A stretch of DNA of 34,045 nucleotides from an uncultured Pseudomonadota bacterium (GCA_937123825.1 CAKZKQ010000492.1:1-34045); one strand, 5' to 3'. Shown: positions 16,217 through 25,335, counted from the first letter of the stretch. Numbers and translations are program-made. The notes: a model not told the origin generated them from the sequence alone.

Positions 16217-19200
16217 TCACTGACAGATGAACTCAATGTCCTGACTTGGAGCACTGCAAGTGGGTCCGTTGAGACCGCCCCAGTTGGGGTTATTGGGCTG
16301 GATGCAAGGCCGGATGATTGCCACGTTGGGGCTATTCAAGCAACTGCAAACGCCTCCAGTGTTGACGCCAACCTCAATGCTGTTTCCACAACCACCCAGG
16401 TTCCAGGTTCGTCCCCCACAAGAGATGCTGGCACGTGTAAAGTTGTTGGTGCGCACGCGCTGGCAGATGTTGTTGGCTTCAGCACCAGTACAAGTGAACC
16501 CTTCGGGATTGCGGCTGCCGCGCAGCGTCACGCTGGTGTAGGTGACGTTGCCGTCCAAGCGACTGCGGTAGTCGTTCCATCCGTCGCACACAGGGCCATG
16601 GCCTTCCTGACCGCTGACAAAGGAGTTGAAGTAGGAGGTCCGCTCGCCGTTGCCCTCAACGTTCCAGCGGAACTCCACCGAGTCCTCATCAAAGCCATCG
16701 GAGACAATGACCGTCACGGTGTAGGGCGAGTCGCCGTTGCCGGTGATCGTGCCCGAGATGAGGCCAGTGGACTCGTTGATGGTCAGGCCGGGGGGCAGCC
16801 CTTCGGCCGAGTAGGTCAGGTCGTCGCCGTCGGGGTCTTCGACCTGAACCTGGAGGCTGACTTCACCGCCCACCAGATCGTTCTGGTCCTCGATGTCTTC
16901 CATGACGGGCGCGCCGTTGGTGCAAAGCTGAGGCACAGGGAAGCGGGGGTCCAGCTCACGGTACTGGAGCATGTCCTCACAGCAGGCCACCGGCGGCACT
17001 TCGTCGGGTTCGTAGGCAAAGTTGTAGATCGAGATGATCAAGCAGCGCGAGTCGATGAGCAAGCGCATGAAGTCATCGGCGCGGCGCTCCAGACGGAAGC
17101 CATCGGCCAGCTCAAGCTGGGCCTGACCGGCCAGCAGCACGGGGTTGTTGATGCCCAGGAAGGGACCGGCGTTGCGCAGACCACGCGCAGCGTAGATGTA
17201 AACGATCTGGGTCAAGCCCCACTGCCAGTTGCGCACCCAGGTGCCGTCGTTCTGGGCTTCGGCCAACGCCTCGGCGGTGTTGGTCAAACCAAGGAGCAAA
17301 CGGACGTGCTCAAGGTCGGTCAAGCTCAGGTCACCGTTGGCCACCACGCGCTCAATCAAGACAAAGACCTCGCTGAGCTCCGTGCGGGCGTCGGCGATGT
17401 CGGTCACGCCGACCAACTCGGGTTCACGGGTGATGTAGGCGTCCATCTCTTCGAGGATCCGGCCAAGGAGCGTGCGGGTATCGCCAAAGTTCAGCGCCAC
17501 CATCGGGGCCGCGGCGTCCTCCATCCAGAAGAAGGCGTTGGCCAGGAAGTTGAGCAGGGTGCCGATCTCGTCGGCCTCTGCGGCGCTGGCCAGGAACTCG
17601 TCGGCGGTGTCGAGGGTATCGACGACCACGCCCTCAAGCTCGCGATGGTTTTTGGAGCGAGAGGTCAGCAGGCCCAGGAAGATCCGACCAACCAGATCGC
17701 GCTCATCGCCAGCCACCTCGGGGTTGAGGTTGGGGTCGAGCAAGCGCGCCGACTGGAGCGCCGACTGGACCGTCTGCAGCGAGAGGGACACGCCGCCCCA
17801 CTGCTCGGCCTGACCGCTGCGGATGGCAATGTTGAACGCCGCAGTGGCGCGGTCAAGCTGCGCCTGAGCCACAGGGACTTCGGTGCTGAGGCCTTCGGCG
17901 ATGCGATCGCGCCAGGCGATGATGGCCTCCACCAGACCCAGCTTGCGGAAGTAGCGCTGGTTGAGGAACTGACCGCCAGCGCCATTGGTGATGACGATGT
18001 TCATGCGCTGGTTGGGCCCTTCGAGGGTCTGCGTCAGCAGCACGCCATCTTCGCAGTGGTCTTCGTTGCTGCAACCCTGGATGGGGGCCAGCGTCAGGCC
18101 GCCAGCGGGCTCGCCGTTGGTGGCGAAGGTCTGCTCGTGGATGGTGACCGACTCGTTGGTATCGGTGTTGGTGACCGTGACGGACACCGACACGACGCCA
18201 CTCTCAGAGTCGCGCGCCTGCATGAGCATGTTGACCTCATCAAAGTCGCCAAGGATGGGCCAGGTGGTGTTGTCGTTGGGGTTGACGCCGTTTTGGCCAA
18301 TCTGGGTGAAGATCACCAGCGGCACCGAGGTGTCCACGCCAAAGTTGCGCGTCGCCAGGGTCTCCTGACCGTTGCAGCGGCTGGTCACGGTGATGCTGGC
18401 CGGCGAGTAGCGGCCGGGGCCGATGTTGGAGGCGCTGAAGGTCCAGTTGCCGTTGGCGCCAGCCAGGGTGAAGGTCACCCCACCGCCGCTCTGGATGATC
18501 GGATCCTGATCACAGCCGGGCTCGGAGATCGTGCCGGTGGCGCTCACAGGTGAGTTGTGCCACTGCTGACCGGGAGCCGTGAAGGCCACGGTCGGGGCGG
18601 CGTCATTGTAGATCTTCCAGGAGAACTGGACCGAGACATCCTCTTCACCGTCGGACACGGTGACAGTGACGGCGTAGGGGCTGTTGTTGGCAGCGCCGTC
18701 CGAGATGGTGCCAGTGATGGCGCCGGTGGATGAGTTGATGGTCAGACCAGGGGGCAAGCCCTGGGCAGAGAAGGTCAACTCGTCGTTGTTGGCGTCGGTG
18801 GCAGACACGGTCACGTTGACCGCGCGGCCTTCAACCTGCACCTGAGCACCAGGGTTGGTGACCGTGGGTGGCTCATTGGGTTCGTTGTTGTTGGTGGCGC
18901 CGGCGGCCCAGACAAGCGAGTTGACCAGCATCCGCAGCGCATCGCCGTTGTAGGAGTCACGGGGGAAGAAGCCAACCCAGGCAATGCGCGCGTTTTTGTT
19001 TTCGCGCGCACCCGAGAGGATCTGCCCATCGGTGTAGCTTGCCAGGAGTTGGGCGCCGCTGCGCAAGCTGGTGACACCGGTGCGGTAGTTGGTGACGCCA
19101 ACCGCGTTGACCCCAGCCAGAATCGGGTGGGTGGGCTGATGTTTGGTCCCCAGCGAGCCAGAGGTGTAGATGCTGTTGCTGGTGTCGGCCACAACCGCGT

Positions 19201-20323
19201 AGTTTTCGCTTTGCCAGCGACCACCGATGCGGTAGACGCCAAACTGACCAAAGACCGCCTCGACCAGACCGCCGTTGCCCTGATCAATGTAGTCGGCGTA
19301 GAGGTTGCCGGTGGCGTCGTTGCTGGAGGGCCTGTGGTTGGTGAACGAGAGCACGACGTTGTACTCGCTCATCTGCGCAACGCTCGTCGTGTCCGAGTCC
19401 ACAGGCACAGCCTCAATCTCAAAGAAGTTCTGGTCGTTGAGGTAGCCGGCGACGCGCTGGGCATCGCTGAGACCCGGCGAGAGGACCAACACGCGGATGG
19501 AGGTCAAGGTGTTGTTGACCGTCCAGGTGAAGGTGCGCTCGGTGGTGTCCTGGCCGTCGGTGACCGAGACAGTGACGGTGTAGGGGCTGTTGTCGTTGGC
19601 GTCGAAGGTCAACGTGCCTGAGATCAGGCCGGTGCTGCTGTTGATGCTCAGGCCATCGGGCAGGTTGGTGGCCGAGTAGGTCAACTGCTGGTTGTTGGCG
19701 TCGGTGGCCTGCACCTGGAGGCTCACCACTTCGCCTTCATTGTGGGTCTGATCCGAGATCGCCTGCACAACCGGAGGCTCGTTGGGTTCGGCGTCGCCGC
19801 AGATGACCTCAAGTGTCTGGCTTGGGGCGCCGCAGGTCGCGCCGTTGAAGCCGCCCCAGTTGGTGTTGCTGGTGATGTCTTCGCGCAAGCAAGGACGCAC
19901 GATGCCGGTGTTGGCGTTGTTGGGACAGGAACACATCCCACCACCAACATTCACCTCGATCTCACGGCCACAGCTGCCCACGTTCCAAGTTTGTCCATCG
20001 CATTGGAACGTGCTCAAGGGGGTGGTGCTGTTGCCATTGGCGATGATGCCGCAAATGGTGTTGGCGACCTGACCGGTGCAGGTGTAACCCTCGGTGTTGC
20101 GGCTGCCTCGGATGGTGATGCTGTTGAAAGTCTTATTGCGCAACGAGGCTTTGAAGTCATGCCAGGATGAGCATTGCTGGCTGGCGCGGTTGTAGCCCAC
20201 CCCCCCGGTAAAGGATTGGGAGTAGGTCTCCGCCCCGGCTTGACCCACCCAGACAAACGACAAAAGCATCAACCCGCAGGCCAAGACGCTCTTTGGTAAC
20301 CAACACAGTCGTTGTGGTGACAT
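16217..20323 (-). CDS. Secreted multidomain protein bracketed by two 10-cysteine domains, with putative-Ig repeats
   Basis: A 1368-aa exported protein. The ATG at 20323 precedes a signal peptide (residues 1-31, ending GQAGA) and has AGGAGAAG upstream; a more upstream ATG in frame lacks both. Domains in order: a 10-cysteine domain (~32-180); a putative-Ig (He_PIG-like) repeat (~181-270) with GLSINSSTGLISGTL; a Rossmann-like domain (~273-473) resembling the ThuA/class-I glutamine-amidotransferase fold; a second He_PIG repeat (~481-574); an Ig-like region with a conserved cysteine pair (~578-780); a helical region (~786-1108); a third He_PIG repeat (~1137-1215); and a second 10-cysteine domain (~1224-1368). 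Both Cys domains share RGSRN.EG.TCTG, RPC and NWGG motifs. It follows the Cys-rich lipoprotein gene by 69 bases, so co-expression is likely. It is probably a surface or matrix protein; no enzymatic motif is certain. Confidence 0.82.
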   Translation of the reverse strand: MSPQRLCWLPKSVLACGLMLLSFVWVGQAGAETYSQSFTGGVGYNRASQQCSSWHDFKASLRNKTFNSITIRGSRNTEGYTCTGQVANTICGIIANGNSTTPLSTFQCDGQTWNVGSCGREIEVNVGGGMCSCPNNANTGIVRPCLREDITSNTNWGGFNGATCGAPSQTLEVICGDAEPNEPPVVQAISDQTHNEGEVVSLQVQATDANNQQLTYSATNLPDGLSINSSTGLISGTLTFDANDNSPYTVTVSVTDGQDTTERTFTWTVNNTLTSIRVLVLSPGLSDAQRVAGYLNDQNFFEIEAVPVDSDTTSVAQMSEYNVVLSFTNHRPSSNDATGNLYADYIDQGNGGLVEAVFGQFGVYRIGGRWQSENYAVVADTSNSIYTSGSLGTKHQPTHPILAGVNAVGVTNYRTGVTSLRSGAQLLASYTDGQILSGARENKNARIAWVGFFPRDSYNGDALRMLVNSLVWAAGATNNNEPNEPPTVTNPGAQVQVEGRAVNVTVSATDANNDELTFSAQGLPPGLTINSSTGAITGTISDGAANNSPYAVTVTVSDGEEDVSVQFSWKIYNDAAPTVAFTAPGQQWHNSPVSATGTISEPGCDQDPIIQSGGGVTFTLAGANGNWTFSASNIGPGRYSPASITVTSRCNGQETLATRNFGVDTSVPLVIFTQIGQNGVNPNDNTTWPILGDFDEVNMLMQARDSESGVVSVSVTVTNTDTNESVTIHEQTFATNGEPAGGLTLAPIQGCSNEDHCEDGVLLTQTLEGPNQRMNIVITNGAGGQFLNQRYFRKLGLVEAIIAWRDRIAEGLSTEVPVAQAQLDRATAAFNIAIRSGQAEQWGGVSLSLQTVQSALQSARLLDPNLNPEVAGDERDLVGRIFLGLLTSRSKNHRELEGVVVDTLDTADEFLASAAEADEIGTLLNFLANAFFWMEDAAAPMVALNFGDTRTLLGRILEEMDAYITREPELVGVTDIADARTELSEVFVLIERVVANGDLSLTDLEHVRLLLGLTNTAEALAEAQNDGTWVRNWQWGLTQIVYIYAARGLRNAGPFLGINNPVLLAGQAQLELADGFRLERRADDFMRLLIDSRCLIISIYNFAYEPDEVPPVACCEDMLQYRELDPRFPVPQLCTNGAPVMEDIEDQNDLVGGEVSLQVQVEDPDGDDLTYSAEGLPPGLTINESTGLISGTITGNGDSPYTVTVIVSDGFDEDSVEFRWNVEGNGERTSYFNSFVSGQEGHGPVCDGWNDYRSRLDGNVTYTSVTLRGSRNPEGFTCTGAEANNICQRVRTNNFTRASISCGGRTWNLGGCGNSIEVGVNTGGVCSCLNSPNVAIIRPCIQPNNPNWGGLNGPTCSAPSQDIEFICQ

Positions 20324-20344
20324 GGTTTTACTTCTCCTGTGATT

Positions 20345-20374
20345 TGGCGCCTGGACCATGTGGCCTGGGCGCCA
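20345..20374 (-). repeat. Intercistronic hairpin just upstream of the ribosome binding site
   Basis: A 7-bp inverted repeat, TGGCGCC / GGCGCCA, whose inner bases can partly pair, lies between the Cys-rich lipoprotein gene and the 10-cysteine protein gene. It ends about 10 bases before the AGGAGAAG ribosome binding site. On the minus strand no T-tract follows, so it may modulate translation or mRNA processing between the two genes rather than terminate transcription. Confidence 0.4.
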
Positions 20375-20392
20375 GATTCTCTATGTCAGCTC

Positions 20393-23300
20393 TCAATCAA
20401 GATTGGTTTGAATGGTGTACGTGTTGCGAACGCGTCGGCTTTGGGTAAAGACGCGGATGCACACGTCACCGTCGATCCCAGGTTCGAGTTCAATCGACTC
20501 AAAATCCGGTCCGGCGTTGTAGCTAAAGCCCAGCAGGGTCTCCCCGTCGGCGGCGTAGGCTTCCATCTCAAGGTTCCCCTCGAAGTGGATGTGTTCCATA
20601 AAGATGTCCAGGCCGCGGTTGGGGTTGGCCTCAACCACAAACCAGTCCTCGTCGCGGGTCGGACCGCACACAAAGCCGTTGTCGCTGCCGCCCGGTTGCA
20701 GGCGGATGGCCTCCCCACAGTTTTCGTTGGGAGTCAGCTCTTCCTCTTCTTCACAGGCCGGGGCTTCGACGATGATGTCCATCAGGAAATCGATCGCCTC
20801 AAGGCCCGAACCCGACTCAATCTCGACGACCCAGATTCCAGCATCGCCGTCGTTGATCAGAATGCCATCGGGGTTGAAGGCCAGTCGGTCGGTGTCGCTC
20901 TGACCGTCGCGCAGCGTGAAGTCGCGCACATCATCGGGGCCGCCGGGACCGTAGAGGACCATCGGGAGTTGGTCCTCGGGGGCCACCAGATCGTGGTCGT
21001 AGGTCAGCGCCAGGTTGAAGCGGTCGCCGGGCTGAAGCTCGACCAGGAAGACCTCGGTGTCGTCGCGGCCCTGGCACAGGCTCAGCTCATACTGACCGCC
21101 ATCGACCAACGCCGCTTCGGCCAGCGAGTCGTTGGGCTCCAGGTCGTCCTCAATGCAGTTGGCGTCGAGGTTGACCAGCACGCGCAGCTGGTAGTCGGTG
21201 CCGCTAAAGGGCACGTCATCGGTCGAGGTCACCCGCACCAGGTACACACCGCCCTGGCCCAATGAACCCGTCTGCGCCGAGCGGCTCTCGCCGGGATCGC
21301 TGTTGCTGTCGAGCACCAGCTCGCCGCCGGGGGCGTAGATGGCCACCTCAAGGGCGGGATCGGTGGGATCTTGCACGACGGTGGCGCGGATGGCGTTGCC
21401 GGGCTGCTCCACCAAAATGGCGTACCAGTCTTCATCGCCGGTGCACACCGACAGGTCATTGACTTCGACCTCGGTGCCCTGGGGCACATCGACCACGTCG
21501 GCGTCCAGCGGCTCGTTGTTGGGCTCGCTGGCGTCCTCCACGCAGGCGGGCACGTTGCGCACCGCCAGGATGGTGTACGCGTTGGTCTGCTCGATGCCGA
21601 GCGTATCGACCCGCAAGACATAGACGCCGTCTTCAGGCGCCACAAAGAAGAGGCGGTCCGGGTCGCCCTCAAAACCAAGCCGGGCCACTTCCCCTTCACA
21701 GTCGGGGCCAAGCAGCGACGCGGTGACGTCGCCAAGACCAGAACCGTCAAAGACGCTCACCAACAACTCTTCACCGGCCAGGAGCCGGAAGGCGATGTGA
21801 TCGACGTCCTGGGTGCACACCCGGCCTTCGATCTCCACAGGCTCGCCGAGCGCCAAATCGCGGGGCTGCGCCTGGCGGTCTTCGCAAACATCGTCGCCGT
21901 CGTCCTCTTCGCGGCAACCGGTCACGCAAGCGCGGGTCAGGTCGTCGCAAATCTCATCGCCTGCACACTCACCGTCGTTGCGGCAGCCTTCCACACACTC
22001 AACCTGATCGCGGCAATAGAACCCTGCGTCGCAATCGGTGTCGAGGCCACACTGAGAGTCGGTGCACTGACGGGTCCGGGTGTCGCAGCGCTGATCCCCG
22101 GGGCAGCCGTCCACGCGGCAGCCCACCTCACACTGGCCAAACTCGGCGTCGCGGTCCACCGCACAGAAGGTCTGGTTGTCGGGGCAGCCTTCATCGTCGC
22201 GGCAGCCCGCGATGCAGTCCCCGTCCAAACACACCTGGCCGTCGTCACAGGCATCGTCCCCTTCACAGGGCGCCAGCACGCAGGCGCGTTCGTTCAGGTC
22301 GCAGAACTGACCCTCGGGGCAATCCCCAGGGCGACAGCCCGGCTCGCAAACCCCCTGCTCCACGTCGCAGAAGAAGCCATCGTCGCAAGCGCCGTCGCCT
22401 TCGCAGGGCGTCGGCACACACTGCTGAGTGATTTGACCGTCGATCTCAACCGGCAGGCAGCTGCGGTTCTGGCCGCACTCTTCATCGCCACGGCAGCCTT
22501 CGACGCAGACCTCGGCCTCGGTGTCGCAGAAGAAGCCGGCCTGACAGGCCTGGTCTTCGCGGCAACCCACACGGCAGAAGAGTTCTTCGCTGTCGCAAAT
22601 CAAACCGTCGGCGCAGTCGGTGTCCTGGCGGCAACCTTCGACGCAGAAGAAGGGCTCGCAAATCTGTCCCTCTCCGCACTCGTTGTCGCCAAAGCACATG
22701 CCTGCGCCCTGACACTGGCGAGTGTCGGGGTCACAGACCTGAAACTCGGGGCACTCGCGCAGGCGACAGCCCTGGGCGCAGACACCCTCGGTGGGGTTGC
22801 CCTGCTCAAGGTCGCAGTACTGCTCGGGGGCGCAACCATCGTCGGCCCGGCAACCCGCCACGCACTGGCGGCTGTCTTCGCTGCAAATCTCGCCGTCGTT
22901 GCACTCCACATCGCTGCGGCAGCCATCTTCACACTGCAACGTCTCGCCGCAGAACTGACCCTCGGGGCAGTCGGTGTTGGTCCGGCACCCTTCAGCGCAC
23001 TGACCATCCTGACAAATCTCCCCTTCGGCGCATTCGTCATCGACCCGGCAGCCAAACGCGCACTGGCCGCCATCGCAGAAGGCGCCTTGCGGGCATTCCA
23101 GGTCGCGCTCGCACACCAGCGCTGCGCACTGGTTGTCCACGCAGGCCTCAAGTGGCTGACACGCGTTGTTGTCCCGACAACCAGCGGTGCAGACGTTGTC
23201 CTGGCAGATTTCACCTTCGCCGCAGACATCATCCACCCGGCAGCCGCCCACGCAGGCGTCGTTGAGGCAAATTTCACCCTCGCCGCAAGCATCATCGCCT

Positions 23301-25000
23301 CGGCACCCGGCCACACAGGCGTCGTCCACGCAGATCTGGTCATCGTTGCAGGCCTCGTCGCCGCGACAACCAATCACACAGGCATTGTCCGTGCAGATTT
23401 CGCCTTCGCCGCACCCGTCGTCATCACGACAACCGTCCACGCACGCGTCGTCCACACAGATTTCACCGTTGCCGCAGGCTTCATCGCCGCGACAACCGTC
23501 CACGCAGGCGTCATCCACACAAATCTCTCCGTTGCCGCAGGCCTCATCGCCTCGGCAACCCGCCACGCAGGCGTCGCCTTCGCAGATTTCACCCTCCAGG
23601 CAGCCATCGTCGTTGCGGCAACCCTCCACGCAGGTCTCGCCCACGCAGATTTGACCGGCGTCGCAGCTCTCGTCGCCTTCACAGGGAATCGCGGCGCACT
23701 GGCGAGTGTCCAGATCGCAGACCTCACCCTCGGGGCAACCTCCCCGGCGGCAGCCCGTCGCACAGGCCAACTCATCGGTGTTGCAGTATTGGTCGGCGTT
23801 GCAGACTTCGTCGTCCCGGCAGCCATCCACGCAGGTGTTGTCCTGGCAGATTTCGCCCTCGCCGCAGGCCTCATCCTCACGGCAACCTTCCGTGCAGGTG
23901 TTGCCCTGGCAGATTTCGCCTTCGCCGCAGGCTTCATCTTCACGGCAACCATCCACGCAGATTTCGCCTTCGCAGATTTCGCCTTCGCCGCACCCGGTGT
24001 CATTGCGGCAGCCGCCGATGCAGAGGTTGTTTTGGCAGATTTCACCATCGCCACAGGCGTCATCGTCCCGGCAGCCGGTGGTGCAGACATCATCCTGGCA
24101 GATTTCGCCCTCACCGCAGACCGCGTCGTTGCGGCAACCGGTCACGCAGGCGCTGTCCTGACAGATTTCGCCCTCCAGGCAACCATCGTCGTTGCGGCAG
24201 CCCTCCACGCAGTTGTCATCCACGCAGATTTGACCGGCGTCGCAGCTCTCGTCACCTTCACAGGGGATCTCGGCGCACTGGCGAGTGTCCAGGCTGCACA
24301 CCTGGCCTTCGGGGCAACCACCGCGGCGACAACCGTCTTCGCAGCTGAGCGCGTCGGTGTCGCAGTACTGTGCGTCGGGACAGGCCTCGTCCTCGCGGCA
24401 ACCCGCCACGCAGGCGTCGTCCTGACAAATTTCACCGTCGCCGCAGGCCTCATCGTCCCGGCAACCGTCCACGCACGCATCGTCCACACAGATCTGATCG
24501 TCGCCGCAGGCCTCGTCATCACGGCAACCCTCAACGCACGCATCGTCCACACAGATCTGATCGTCACCGCAAGACTCATCGACCCGACAACCTGCCACGC
24601 AGGCGTCATCGGCACAGATCTCTCCGTCACCGCACCCTTCGTCGTCGCGGCAACCTTCCACACAGGCTTCATCGACGCAGATCTCTCCGTCGCCGCACCC
24701 TTCATCGCCTTCACAGACATCATCGTCTGCGTCGTCCTCGACATCTTCCTCAACGTCGGGCTCGGCGTCCTCTTCGGGCACGTCCTCGTCGGCGGCGTCG
24801 GGCTCGGCATCGGGTTCATCGTTGCCGTCCATACCCATGTCTGCGGGATCATTGTTGGGCGTGCCCGTGCACATCCCAAAAACGCACTCGTCTGCAGGAC
24901 AGGCCCCACCACAAGGTTGCTCATCAACCGTTGGTGACGGCGGGTCACTACAGCCCCACAGCATGGCTATTACAAACGCAAGGTAGACCCAGCGGTTCAT
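20393..25000 (-). CDS. Large Cys-rich repeat lipoprotein with C-terminal PPC-like domains
   Basis: A 1535-aa lipoprotein. The signal peptide ends in a lipobox-like MLWGC with Cys17; Trp at -2 is unusual. Ser at +2 would favour the outer membrane by the E. coli rule. Residues ~50-95 form a very acidic Asp/Glu/Pro linker. Residues ~96-1042 contain about 42 tandem Cys-rich units, mostly 21 residues (CRDDEACGDGEIC, a variable acidic stretch, then ACVDG), usually with four cysteines each; such repeats normally form short disulfide-bonded modules. Four beta-rich PPC-like domains follow (~1045-1150, 1150-1275, 1280-1420, 1425-1535). The phrases EDWYAILVEQPG and EPNNEPLDADVV are typical of PPC domains. 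It is probably a long, rigid, acidic, possibly cation-binding surface stalk. A leftward transcript likely continues into the 10-cysteine protein. No catalytic domain is seen. Confidence 0.88.
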   Translation of the reverse strand: MNRWVYLAFVIAMLWGCSDPPSPTVDEQPCGGACPADECVFGMCTGTPNNDPADMGMDGNDEPDAEPDAADEDVPEEDAEPDVEEDVEDDADDDVCEGDEGCGDGEICVDEACVEGCRDDEGCGDGEICADDACVAGCRVDESCGDDQICVDDACVEGCRDDEACGDDQICVDDACVDGCRDDEACGDGEICQDDACVAGCREDEACPDAQYCDTDALSCEDGCRRGGCPEGQVCSLDTRQCAEIPCEGDESCDAGQICVDDNCVEGCRNDDGCLEGEICQDSACVTGCRNDAVCGEGEICQDDVCTTGCRDDDACGDGEICQNNLCIGGCRNDTGCGEGEICEGEICVDGCREDEACGEGEICQGNTCTEGCREDEACGEGEICQDNTCVDGCRDDEVCNADQYCNTDELACATGCRRGGCPEGEVCDLDTRQCAAIPCEGDESCDAGQICVGETCVEGCRNDDGCLEGEICEGDACVAGCRGDEACGNGEICVDDACVDGCRGDEACGNGEICVDDACVDGCRDDDGCGEGEICTDNACVIGCRGDEACNDDQICVDDACVAGCRGDDACGEGEICLNDACVGGCRVDDVCGEGEICQDNVCTAGCRDNNACQPLEACVDNQCAALVCERDLECPQGAFCDGGQCAFGCRVDDECAEGEICQDGQCAEGCRTNTDCPEGQFCGETLQCEDGCRSDVECNDGEICSEDSRQCVAGCRADDGCAPEQYCDLEQGNPTEGVCAQGCRLRECPEFQVCDPDTRQCQGAGMCFGDNECGEGQICEPFFCVEGCRQDTDCADGLICDSEELFCRVGCREDQACQAGFFCDTEAEVCVEGCRGDEECGQNRSCLPVEIDGQITQQCVPTPCEGDGACDDGFFCDVEQGVCEPGCRPGDCPEGQFCDLNERACVLAPCEGDDACDDGQVCLDGDCIAGCRDDEGCPDNQTFCAVDRDAEFGQCEVGCRVDGCPGDQRCDTRTRQCTDSQCGLDTDCDAGFYCRDQVECVEGCRNDGECAGDEICDDLTRACVTGCREEDDGDDVCEDRQAQPRDLALGEPVEIEGRVCTQDVDHIAFRLLAGEELLVSVFDGSGLGDVTASLLGPDCEGEVARLGFEGDPDRLFFVAPEDGVYVLRVDTLGIEQTNAYTILAVRNVPACVEDASEPNNEPLDADVVDVPQGTEVEVNDLSVCTGDEDWYAILVEQPGNAIRATVVQDPTDPALEVAIYAPGGELVLDSNSDPGESRSAQTGSLGQGGVYLVRVTSTDDVPFSGTDYQLRVLVNLDANCIEDDLEPNDSLAEAALVDGGQYELSLCQGRDDTEVFLVELQPGDRFNLALTYDHDLVAPEDQLPMVLYGPGGPDDVRDFTLRDGQSDTDRLAFNPDGILINDGDAGIWVVEIESGSGLEAIDFLMDIIVEAPACEEEEELTPNENCGEAIRLQPGGSDNGFVCGPTRDEDWFVVEANPNRGLDIFMEHIHFEGNLEMEAYAADGETLLGFSYNAGPDFESIELEPGIDGDVCIRVFTQSRRVRNTYTIQTNLD
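21875..24715 (-). repeat. Tandem 63-bp coding repeats (about 42 units)
   Basis: The DNA is organised in units of mostly 63 bp (21 codons) starting at a Cys-Arg codon pair; variant units of 22-30 codons are scattered through the second half. A higher-order copy is visible: the block with CRRGGCPEG followed by CEGDESCDAGQIC occurs at about 24311 and again at 23732, exactly 579 bp apart (nine units). Units in the first half are more alike than those nearer the C-terminal end, which suggests that recent expansion happened at the N-terminal side. Confidence 0.9.
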
Positions 25001-25335
25001 ACGTTCTTCCTCACTCAGATGGCGCTCACAAGTTCGGTATATGTATTGATGCAGAGCTTTTCTCTATGGAGAATTAAAGAGGATCAACGCAAGCGTGTCA
25101 AAACAACCAAACGGTCGGAACAGTATTCAAACCATGAAGATAATTCAGAAAATCGATACCATGTAGCGATGTATCCCCCCTGGACACACCCACACATACA
25201 TTCGCGGCCGGGGGTTCACATTTGGATCCACAAGGGGTAGACTGCGCGGCCATCGCGTGTCTCAAAAGACGGGGTTCCCACTTGAGCATCAGCTCAAGAG
25301 AACCCGTGACACGCCAAACCACGAAAGGAGTTGTC
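25001..25335. promoter_or_regulatory. Divergent intergenic region between two lipoprotein genes
   Basis: This 335-bp gap separates the leftward Cys-rich lipoprotein from the rightward VanY lipoprotein and is clearly more AT-rich than the genes around it, especially 25035-25180. Both promoters should be here. AGGAAG precedes the leftward ATG and AAAGGAG (25325-25330) the rightward one. I could not find a -35/-10 pair that I would defend. The 3' part holds a nested hairpin described separately. Confidence 0.5.
25256..25313 (+). promoter_or_regulatory. Three-tier nested hairpin in the VanY gene leader
   Basis: Three nested inverted repeats share one axis: an outer CGTGTC/GACACG (25256-25261, 25308-25313), a middle GGGTTC/GAACCC (25272-25277, 25300-25305) that extends to ACGG/CCGT with one bulged G, and an inner CTTGAG/CTCAAG (25281-25286, 25293-25298). 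The structure ends about 12 bases before AAAGGAG and the ATG at 25336. Without a T-tract on the plus strand it may be a leader RNA fold controlling translation or mRNA stability. Confidence 0.5.

Noticed and set aside
16049..18553. An 834-codon plus-strand frame starting in the terminator
   Set aside because: Its start lies inside the terminator stem and the rest is antisense to the 10-cysteine protein gene; no motif supports it.
21875..24715. A regular tandem array that could be mistaken for a CRISPR array
   Set aside because: The units are contiguous 63-bp coding repeats in one frame with no constant repeat/unique spacer alternation, and no cas gene is nearby.
21371..24937. A 1188-codon stop-free frame antisense to the Cys-rich lipoprotein
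   Set aside because: It mirrors the codon pattern of the 63-bp repeats; translated, it is an Ala/Val/His-rich low-complexity sequence with no domain. The minus-strand frame has a signal peptide, repeats and PPC-like domains.
25046..25075. TTGATG with a 17-base spacing to GAGAAT as a promoter for the VanY gene
   Set aside because: The -10 match is poor and the -35 is only partial; the AT-rich context makes such matches common.
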